NCBI GenBank assembly: GCA_024220525.1
Contig: JAMYWO010000084.1
Coordinates: 53,395-74,777 of the forward strand
Direction of reading: 5' to 3'
Length of the DNA: 21,383 nt
Source of the DNA: Cochliopodium minus
Taxonomy: Eukaryota > Discosea > Himatismenida > Cochliopodiidae
In this document: piece after piece, positions 1 to 6,911 of the stretch
Layout of the letters: each line of letters begins with the position of its first letter
Position numbering within the stretch: the first letter of the stretch is position 1
Made by a program: the position numbers and the translations under genes
The notes under the pieces: generated by a model
Databases searched by the model: none
Told to the model about the DNA's origin: nothing
What the model saw: the letters and a program-made list of their open reading frames with translations, nothing else

Positions 1-736
1 GTTACTCAACAATCTGGAAATTCCATTACCCAAAATGTTCGAAATCCCTCCTAAAATAAAATTAATATAAAAAAAATTTATTAAAAAAAAAATAAAAAAT
101 AAAAAATATTCAAGAAAAAAAATGATTAAAAATTAGAAACTAATAATTTAATTTTTTTACCCATCCAAATAAAACTCATCTAAATATTGCATTTGTTGTT
201 GGAACCAAACTTGTTTCTTTGTATCATTTAACAATGTGTCCAAACCAAAACTGACCCACGGGATGATTCTCATCTTTTTTTCGTGCGCTTTGCAAACAAG
301 GCTTTTGTCTGTGAACATTTGTGCATAAGGGCTAAGATTAATCAAAAAATATGTTAACAATAAATTTAAATAAAAAAACATAGGATAGCAATTTGTTAGC
401 GGATCTTAATTTTTGACTATTAAACTGTTATATAATTTTGAATCTATCAGATTATTAAAATTTAAAATATTATGCATAAATTAATTTATTATTTTGTACA
501 ATATTGCAGTGACAAAATCTGGAAATTGCAAAAAAGAATCTTGCTTGATAATGGTCCATGCATAGATCTCTGCGTAATTTAAAATTAAAATTGCATATAT
601 GCTTTAAAATTATAATGCCTTGTTTATTGGTGATGTTGAGGGGTTGACATAATTCTTGCGTATCGCAAATACATGTGGAACACATTGAAAAGCCTATCAA
701 AAAAATGAAACATAATAAAAGAATTGTATCCTTCAT
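1..736 (-). CDS. GH18 di-N-acetylchitobiase-like protein, 5' exons only (partial at left edge)
   Basis: Lysosomal/secreted glycosidase of the chitobiase (CTBS) branch of GH18, which trims the reducing-end GlcNAc from chitobiose cores. Exons read on the minus strand: 736-619, 569-500 and 331-161. The product begins with a signal peptide (MKDTILLLCFIFLIGFSMC), followed by CICDTQELCQPL, matching the CPCPEPELCRP start of animal chitobiases. After splicing come EIYAW, FPDFVTAIF and then DKSLVCKAHEKKMRII, the counterpart of the family's SELMCYAHSKGARVV. It reaches YLDG, where the catalytic DGxxxDxE motif begins, and then splices out at 160. The next exon near 1-50 could not be phased, so the catalytic acid lies outside what I can see. 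The first intron (618-570) needs a GC donor; the second (499-332) is GT-AG. Ten A's directly precede the ATG, supporting this start. Family identity is from motif recall; exon joins rest on matching phase. Confidence 0.8.
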
Positions 737-1098
737 TTTTTTTTTTATATGACAAAAGTTGGATGGATTCTTTTGGAATCAGATATTCCCTCTTTTATTT
801 TTTTTGGTTTTTGTTTTGAGGAGATTTTCTTATTAGGATTTTTTCGCTTCTTTGCCTATCATTGATTGCCTGATCTAACTTTAAAGAAAGTAAATACAAT
901 AAAGAGATGATGTTATAAAATTTGATCAATTAAAATAACTTTACAATTTACTTTGATTCTCAAATCGAATTTATTGATTGTAATTATTTTCATTTTTTAT
1001 AAACAATCTCAATATTATCAAAATTAAAAATAAATGTCAAAATTAAAATAAATGGATGTGTCAATAATAAAATTTCTTTTTTTTTTCTTTTTTCGAAT
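737..1098. other. Intergenic, no gene seen
   Basis: AT-rich spacer between the 5' end of the chitobiase-like gene and the 3' end of the AOC/dirigent-like gene, both on the minus strand. It should hold the promoter of the former. I see no coding frame, RNA gene or repeat here beyond short T-runs. Confidence 0.5.
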
Positions 1099-1389
1099 TT
1101 AATCAGTAAAGTAGAAAGTATAACTGTAAGCATTTGGAATTCTCTTTTTGTGCATAACAACAGATCCTCTTGCTCCATCAAATCTCCCAGTTCCTCCAAC
1201 GATTGCTTTTTGAAAAAAAAAAAAAAGAAAAAGGAAAATTAAAATTTGTTTTTAGGTGAAAGGAAAGTAAAGTGAAAAAAAAAAAATTACTCAAAGTGGT
1301 ATCTCTTGCTTCATTCCAATCTCCTTGAACAACAACAGTTCCTCTTTGAAATGTGAATGAGAAAGAACATTCCCAAACAGGAGTTGGTG
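1099..1389 (-). CDS. Allene-oxide-cyclase/dirigent-like barrel protein (5' end unresolved)
   Basis: Two exons on the minus strand, 1389-1291 and 1205-1099, joined by an 85-nt GT-AG intron (1290-1206) with consistent phase. The first gives APTPVWECSFSFTFQRG then TVVVQGDWNEARDTTL; the second gives TIVGGTGRFDGARGSVV and ends NAYSYTFYFTD-stop. The GGTGxFxGARG loop after a short strand, preceded by a 'GT..VQG' strand, is the hallmark of the AOC-barrel/dirigent superfamily, small secreted eight-strand barrels. About 70 residues are visible, roughly half a normal domain. Upstream, TTAACTAAC followed by TTGCAG looks like a branch point and acceptor, so at least one more 5' exon is expected between 1390 and 1732. 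I could not find an exon with an ATG and signal peptide there, so the gene may be 5'-truncated. Biochemical role unknown; not all members are enzymes. Confidence 0.62.
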
Positions 1390-1732
1390 CTGCAACAGTT
1401 TGTTAGTTAACCTGGGATGGAAAAAGTTAATAGAGTTCAAAACCTGAATTTTTTTTTTGTTTCAAGTAAGATTTTTATTGATGTTCCTAACTAAAACTCC
1501 ATTAAGTATTTCTTAAAAAAATTTGAAATAAAAAAAAAATGTAAGAAAATGTTCATCATCAATAATAAATTTATTCATTTTTCTTCCATATAATGTTCAG
1601 TTTTTCATTGAGAAAATTTTTTTATGGTAATATTTTCAAATAAAAAAAAAATGAAAGTTTTTAAAAATCAAAAAAAATTTGAATGAACAAAAACTTTCAT
1701 TTAAAAACTAATAAATAAAATTTAATGTCAAT
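1390..1732. other. Intergenic/5' region without a resolvable exon
   Basis: AT-rich stretch that must contain the missing 5' exon(s) and promoter of the AOC/dirigent-like gene if that gene is whole. Only short frames occur. The one ordered element is an inverted repeat listed separately. Confidence 0.4.
1649..1702. repeat. 14-bp perfect inverted repeat (hairpin)
   Basis: Arms AAATGAAAGTTTTT (1649-1662) and AAAAACTTTCATTT (1689-1702) are exact reverse complements around a 26-nt A-rich spacer. It sits just beyond the stop of the glycosyltransferase gene (1733, minus strand), so it could act in 3'-end formation. It could also be a chance product of AT-rich sequence. Confidence 0.5.
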
Positions 1733-3091
1733 TTAAAAGACAAGGCTCATAGGACAAACATCCTTGAAACGAACGAGCTTCTCATTAAGATAGAAAGTAA
1801 GCTCAGAAACATCATCAGTGAAAGAAGAAGGAAAAAGCAAATTTCGTTTACCTAAAAGATTGGGCCTTACCATTACCATGAAGGATAAAAGGTCGCATAT
1901 ACCCATTTTTAGAGTCATACACTATAAACAAACAATAATTTTTTTTGTCATAACTTTTAACGTAAATGAAAGCGATCCGATTACTCCCAATAAGAGCAGC
2001 GAAAGAATGATCATCTAATCCAACCCATTCCGAGTTTTGAAAGTAGACGATGCTTGCTACTCCTTGTTCGTCTGTGCACCCTTCCTCGTTGTATTCTGTT
2101 CTTAGTTCATCCATCTTTTTGAACACTGTGCACACGTCTGGTTTCTCCCCAAATATCGTTCCCGCATTCAAGTAATGAAATTTTGAATCGTATCTCCCTT
2201 TGTTTTTAAAAAAATTATTATCAATCAAAAAAATGTTGTTCCTTTGTATTTAAATTTATGTTTTTTTTTTTTTTAACTTTATTTTATTTGAAAAAAAAAA
2301 ATTTAAAAAATCAATATATTATATATATATATTATATATTGCAAAATAATTTCATTAAATTAAGTGTAATTCTGGACATAATTGAAGTTTTAGAAATCCA
2401 TTATACTTTGTTGATATAAACAAAAACCAAAATATAATTCAATATTATTAATATTACCCAATTTGCGATACATTTCTACAGCTTGATCTTTTCCAAATTT
2501 CGTGCAGTTCCAAATATTATTCTCAAATGGCCAAAGATCTTCTTCAGATGAAAAATACACCAATAATTTTTTCAATTTTTTCACTTTCTGATATTTCATC
2601 TTGAATTCATCAGCATTCCTCACAAATGCTTTTTGATTTGTAGAAAAAATAAATTTTAATTAATGACAACTTGCCAAAAAAAGCTTTTCTACCTGTATCA
2701 CCAATATCTGAAAGATCAATAAATCATTTTTTTTGAAGTGAAAATTTTTGCATAGATGAGTGAATATTCTTGATTTTTTTATCACTTGTTCTTTCCATAT
2801 CTGAGTTCCTGTCTTATTTTGATTCATTATTGTTGGATCTAAGGTTTGTGATTCTTCTTCAACCAATTTGTCTCGTATCAACACCTTGTATCCATTCATC
2901 AATGCTGATGCGATTGAATAACAACCCTCTTTGCCCATATAATTCATATATCCAATCACATAAACATCTACATCATCATTTTTCTTTGATTTTATCACCC
3001 CATCTGTTTCTTGTTTCAAATTCAAATACATCAAGACAAAGAAAATGAAAGCAAAAAATGATCCAAATATATATTTTTGATAAGTGTTCAT
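1733..3091 (-). CDS. PLOD-type glycosyltransferase (procollagen glucosyl/galactosyltransferase-like), type II membrane protein
   Basis: Predicted to transfer a sugar in the secretory pathway. Exons on the minus strand: 3091-2693, 2628-2458, 2197-1871, 1851-1733; about 338 residues. A membrane anchor (FGSFFAFIFFVLMYLNL) follows a short N-terminus, as in Golgi type II enzymes. Landmarks match the GT domain of lysyl hydroxylases: NDLLIF followed by DIGDTAF (family FTDxYDV), LLVYFSSEEDLWPF (family hFSAE..CWP), FHYLNAGTIFGEKPDV (family RYLNSGGFIGYAP), VGLDDHSFAAL (family LDhxxxIFQxL) and FILHGNGK (family HGNGPTK). No hydroxylase domain follows, so this is a stand-alone GT. Exon 1 reads NDLLIFQ, then the conserved DIGDT block lies in another frame; one base appears to be missing in the T-run near 2714-2719, either a real frameshift or a sequencing error. 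Nine A's precede the chosen ATG; an in-frame ATG lies 10 codons earlier. The last intron is only 19 nt. Confidence 0.78.
1852..1870 (-). other. 19-nt spliceosomal mini-intron
   Basis: GTAAGGCCCAATCTTTTAG lies inside the PLOD-type gene directly after the codons for the HGN of the HGNG motif. Removing it turns AAT G|GT AAA into Asn-Gly-Lys, keeps the conserved HGNGK and opens 38 further codons. Without removal the frame ends six codons later. A 25-nt alternative starting six bases upstream (GTAATG) is phase-equivalent but would delete Asn-Gly from HGNG, so 19 nt is preferred. Confidence 0.7.
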
Positions 3092-3298
3092 TTTTTTTTT
3101 ATTATTGACACTAAAAATCAAAAAAAAATAACAAATTTAAGTTTCGATCTTGGGTCATTAAGGTTATTCTTTGAGTTCTTCTTCTAAGTGTTAAATTTAC
3201 TATCAAATTGTAAATAATTACAATTAAAATTATTTATTCTTCAAAAAAACAATATCTAATTTAAATCTTATCTAATCAACATTTGAATTCAAAAAAAA
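3092..3298. promoter_or_regulatory. Divergent promoter region
   Basis: This 207-bp spacer separates two genes that face away from each other, the glycosyltransferase (-) and the riboside kinase (+). It must carry both promoters and 5' UTRs. No specific box is clear. Each ATG is directly preceded by an A-run on its own strand (nine and eight A's). Confidence 0.5.
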
Positions 3299-4898
3299 AT
3301 GAAAGTAATAGGTTTGTAATTGTTTCTTTGATTTTATGAAAAATATTCATAAATTTAAATCAGTTGTAGGAATATGTGGATGCACAACCTCAGGTAAATA
3401 CATGCAAAGATTGAATAATAATATATATAATCTCAATAATTGTTTTGATAAATAAAAGTCCAAAAAAATTAATATCCAAGAATTGGATCAAAATTGATAA
3501 ATCTATTTGAGCCTGATATACATAAGGAAAAATAATTTGCTTAATTATGCGAATCACCATACATATTCAAAAAGAAAAAAAAATTTCCCCACTTATGTAA
3601 TTGAAAGGAAAATTAATGAAATTCCCTTTTACAGATCAAACATAATCCGCATCAAAATTTATTTACAATTTATTTAAATATGCATTTTCGGCGAAAATAT
3701 TAATGATTAATTTTAATCACCCAACATATAAATATCCGCCTTCATTTTTGTTGAATCATTTCTTCAAATAGTCTTTCAAAATATAATTGTGCCTCTCATT
3801 GTATAGGTAAAACCAGCCTTTGCCAATCTATCAAAAGGAAGTTGTCGCTCGAGCAAGTGATAGAGCAGGACAAACATGTGTATCCTACTGAGGAGATTGA
3901 TTTTGTAATTACGAAATCTGGAAAATGGTAAATAACTTACAATAAAAATAATAAAAATAAAAAATAAAAAATAAAAAAATGAAAAATAAAATAAAAAATA
4001 AAAATAAAAATAATATAAATTTAAATTTAAAAAAATAAAAAATAAAAAATAAAATATTTTAAAATTTAAATAAAAATCCATTTATATCCAATTAACAATA
4101 AAAAATAAAAATAAAAAATAAAAATAAAATTTTTTAAAATTTAAATAAAAAATATTTTAAAATTTTAATTAAAAAAAAATTAAAGTTTTCTTCATTTAAA
4201 AAAATTATCAAGGAGAAATTGGGAAAACCCGAAATCAATTAAATTTGATGATTTGATAGAATCCATCCAAATTCAAAAGAAAAAACTCGAGAAAGAAGGA
4301 GAGGGGGAAAAAATGGTAATTTTGGTAGAGGGGTTCCTTTTGTTTGAAGATGAAAGGATGTTTGATTTGGTAAATAGATAACAAAAAATAAAATAAAATA
4401 AAATTAAAAAATCAAAAGTTTTATTATTTTTTTTTATTTTTTTATTTTTTTTTTCATTTCTTATTTTTTATTTTATACTTTTTATTTATTTATTTTTTAT
4501 TTTATTTTATTTTATTTTATTTTTTTGATCAAAAATTTTCATTTTTTATTTTTTATTTTTTATTTGTTTTTAATTTAATATTAAATAATGCAATATACAT
4601 GTAGATAGATAAAGTGATTTTTATCGAATCTCCACCTGTAGAAGAAATGTGGAAAAGAAGATGCGAAAGGGGAGTGGATATGGAAGAGTGGTACATCGTG
4701 GAAGACTCATTTGGAGAGAAAGGCAAAAGCGAAATTCCTCCCAACTGGAGGAGACTTTACTTTGAAGAAGTCATTTTGAATGAAACCAAGAAGTATGTAG
4801 GACATGCCAAAGTTGATTCTAAGAAGGTCTTGAACCTTTCATCTGGGGACAACATGGATGTTTGTCTTGAGAAGTCTCTTCATTTTATTAAAAATTAA
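3299..4898 (+). CDS. Nicotinamide riboside kinase (NRK1-like)
   Basis: Phosphorylates nicotinamide riboside to NMN in NAD salvage; cytosolic P-loop kinase. Exons 3299-3311, 3364-3393, 3807-3927, 4213-4369 and 4605-4898 keep phase throughout and give 204 residues, close to the 199 of human NRK1. Residues 1-18 read MKVIVVGICGCTTSGKTS, a Walker A motif (Gly10 to Thr17) built from exons 1, 2 and 3. IEQDKHVYP stands where NRK1 has SQDDFFKP. Exon 4 has NWENPKSIKFDDLIES and VILVEGFLLFEDERMFDL, matching the NRK DWxxPxxxDxxxL and hhEGFLLF blocks. Exon 5 begins IDKVIFIESPPVEEMWKRRC, the LID region with paired arginines. Exons 1 and 2 are microexons (13 and 30 nt). The 413-nt second intron carries a dispersed-repeat copy, and the later introns are A/T homopolymer-rich. 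Eight A's precede the ATG. Identity is strong; activity is inferred. Confidence 0.85.
3519..3590 (-). repeat. Dispersed repeat, copy C (inside kinase intron 2)
   Basis: Reverse-complemented, this stretch reads GGGGAAATTTTTTTTTC, then AATATGTATGGTGATTCGC, then ATTATTTTTCCTTATGTA. It matches 17343-17371 joined to 17474-17516 nearly base for base, without the 102 bp that separate them there. It lies antisense to the kinase within a 413-nt intron, much longer than most neighbours. Class unknown; no coding capacity. Confidence 0.75.
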
Positions 4899-4972
4899 TT
4901 TAACTCCTGAATTTGATCTTTAAAAAATTTAAAATTCAGTTTTTAATACAGAAACAAAACTATAAATTAAAT

Positions 4973-4986
4973 GGGGAGGCCTCCCC
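4973..4986. repeat. GC-rich 14-bp perfect palindrome
   Basis: GGGGAGGCCTCCCC is its own reverse complement. It stands alone in DNA that is almost entirely A/T, 74 bases past the kinase stop codon. It could be a protein-binding site, part of a 3'-end signal or a mobile-element end. No second copy was seen in the window. Confidence 0.7.
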
Positions 4987-5053
4987 AAAACTAATCGACT
5001 ATTTCCATAATTTTAATCAATAGATTAATATTTTAATCGAAAAAACTGATTTA

Positions 5054-5095
5054 ATTGAAATAATCAAGAATAATATTGAAATAATCAAGAATAAT
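5054..5095. repeat. Two exact tandem copies of a 21-bp unit
   Basis: The 21-bp unit beginning ATTGAAATAATCAAG occurs twice head to tail with no mismatch, followed by the first four bases of a third copy. Looks like a recent slippage duplication. Confidence 0.85.
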
Positions 5096-5157
5096 ATTGC
5101 GATTATCGAATAATAATATTATATATGGCGGTTATTTCATAAGGAAAATTAATTTTN

Positions 5158-5231
5158 TTTTATTTTTATTTTTATTTTTATTTTTATTTTTATTTTTATT
5201 TTTATTTTTATTTTTATTTTTATTTTTATTA
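5158..5231. repeat. ATTTTT microsatellite
   Basis: A nearly perfect 6-bp array (ATTTTT) of about 12 units immediately after the undetermined base at 5157. It is probably inside an intron of the GH5 gene, and its length in the assembly may be unreliable. Confidence 0.9.
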
Positions 5232-5305
5232 ATTATTTTTACTTTTTATATTTTATTTTATCAAATTTTATTTTTTTTTATTTTTTTTGTTTCATTTTTT
5301 TTTAG

Positions 5306-6407
5306 ATTTACATTGGTCAGCACCTGGTAGCATTCAAGCCAAAGGACAGTATCCAATGCCTGACACTGACCACTCTATAGAATTTTGGAGACAAGTAGCA
5401 AATGCATACAAAGGGGACAGCCACGTCATTTTGGAACCTTTCAACGAACCATTTCCAGGTATTAAATTAATAAAATAAAAAATCAAAATAATTTTAAAAA
5501 ATTTTTTAGACAATAATTCCGTTAATTCCAACGAAGGTAACATTTAAAAAAATTTTATTTTTTAAAAAAATTCCAGGTTAAAAAAAAAAATTTAAAAACA
5601 CAACACAAATAAGCTTGGGAATGCTGGAAGAACGGAGGAAATTGTACTGATATCGGTTATAGCGTGGCTGGTATTATTTTAGAATAAAAAACATCTTAAA
5701 ATTAAAACGATAATATTTTATTTGCACTTTTTCAAGGTATGCAAACTCTTGTTAATGCAATCAGATCAACAGGTAAATTGTTTTTTTATTTTTAATGAAT
5801 TAAAGAATTTTATTATTAAATTTAATTTTATTTAAAAAAAAAAAGGAGCTAAAAATATAATCGCACTTGGAGGAATAAACTACTCAAACTCTTTGAATCA
5901 GTGGCTAACGTATAAGCCCACCGACAGCCTCAACCAACTCGCTGCAGTGTGGCATTCCTACTCCAACACTCACTGTAACAACTTGGATTGTTGGAATCAA
6001 TTCGTGAAACCTGTCACCTCTTCTGTTCCCTTAATCACCACAGAGATAGGGTACAGTCTTTTAAATTTATGAATTTAATAAATAAACTCTCAAAAGTGAG
6101 TATGATTGCGCGGATGGCTACATAAATCAAATTATGCCCTTTCTTGGTAATCTTAATCTATAACAATAATTTTTTTCTTAAATAATATTATTTATTTTAA
6201 ATTTTTTATTAGATAGTGTTGGTGCACAATATCTTGCTTGGACTTTTAATACTTGGAATTGTGACAGTGGTCCAAGTTTGATTTCAGACTACAACGGGGT
6301 AACAACAAAGTTATTTTGAAACACTTTTTTATTTTTATCTTCAAAAGACTGCAACTAATTACGGAATCGGTTACAAAGAACACATCAAAAAATTTAAATA
6401 TGAATAA
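5306..6407 (+). CDS. GH5 endoglucanase (cellulase), N-terminal part missing
   Basis: Retaining glycosidase for beta-glucan chains. Exons 5306-5458, 5510-5536, 5614-5670, 5737-5772, 5846-6050, 6097-6146, 6213-6298 and 6348-6407 keep phase at every junction and end at TAA. The product starts mid-domain with DLHWSAPGSIQAKGQYPMPD, then VILEPFNEPFPG (NEP, acid/base Glu), AWECWKNGGNCTDIG, GMQTLVNAIRSTGAKNII, LITTEIGEYDCADGY (TEIG, nucleophile Glu) and LAWTFNTWNCDSGPSLIS, ending NYGIGYKEHIKKF. This block order is that of bacterial (notably actinobacterial) GH5 cellulases. The first visible exon begins inside a codon after TTTAG, so an upstream exon existed, but the signal peptide and first beta/alpha units (about 100 residues) are not found upstream. 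Either the assembly is broken near the N at 5157 or the gene is 5'-truncated. The eight short exons show long residence in this genome if acquired by transfer. Confidence 0.85.
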
Positions 6408-6911
6408 ACAAACCCAAAATAGGTCTTCATTAAACAATTCAAATTGATTTTGTATTTTTCTTTTCAATAAAAGATGATGTTCAATTATGTTATACTTTAT
6501 TTGAATTTTGAATCTGATAGTTTAATCAAAATTTCCAAAATTCTTTAATTTGATAAAGATGAATGATAAAGAAAAGTGTTAAATGTATATATCAATGGCT
6601 TAAAAAGCTTCTGTTGTTCGATGGACTTTCAGTATTGCGAAAAAATAGGCTAATAAAAAAGGACGAATATTTATTATTGAGGATAAATAAAAGAAACTTT
6701 TTCAACGTGGTAACATTCTTTGACCCATTTTTGTTTTTCTCTTTGATTCTTAATAAAGTAGGGAGATATTAGATTATCTTCATTTAAAAAAAAAAAAATG
6801 ATTTTTGGAACATTCTTTGATTGTTAATCTTTTAAGACTTCAACAAATTTGAAATTGTTTCAAAGATCATAAAAATATTAATAAGGCCAATTAGAAGAGC
6901 TAATAAATCTG
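6408..6911. other. Convergent 3' spacer, no confident gene
   Basis: Lies between the 3' ends of the GH5 gene (+) and the F-box/SPRY gene (-). It contains an ATG-started open frame at 6563-6772 (listed separately) and A/T runs. No terminator-like motif stands out. Confidence 0.4.
6563..6772 (+). CDS. Possible small ORF, 69 residues, unrecognised
   Basis: A true ATG opens 69 codons (MIKKSVKCIYQWLKKLLLF...) ending in TAG. The first half is basic and the C-terminal third hydrophobic (VVTFFDPFLFFSLIL), possibly one membrane segment. Base composition is slightly less AT-extreme than the flanks. No homology recognised and no A-run before the ATG. It may be chance, a remnant exon or part of a 3' UTR. 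Confidence 0.2.
   Translation: MIKKSVKCIYQWLKKLLLFDGLSVLRKNRLIKKDEYLLLRINKRNFFNVVTFFDPFLFFSLILNKVGRY

Larger units (their letters stand above)
4899..5305. other. Spacer upstream of GH5 gene, with an ambiguous base and low-complexity DNA
   Basis: This region should hold the N-terminal exons of the GH5 gene but has no recognisable coding frame. It contains a 14-bp palindrome (4973-4986), a 21-bp tandem duplication (5054-5095), one undetermined base (N at 5157) and an ATTTTT array. The N beside a simple repeat hints at an assembly weak point, so sequence may be missing here. Confidence 0.6.

Noticed and set aside
3776-4081. Minus-strand frame of about 100 codons, Phe/Tyr-rich
   Set aside because: Comes from the A-rich intron 3 of the riboside kinase read backwards, plus the antisense of exon 3.
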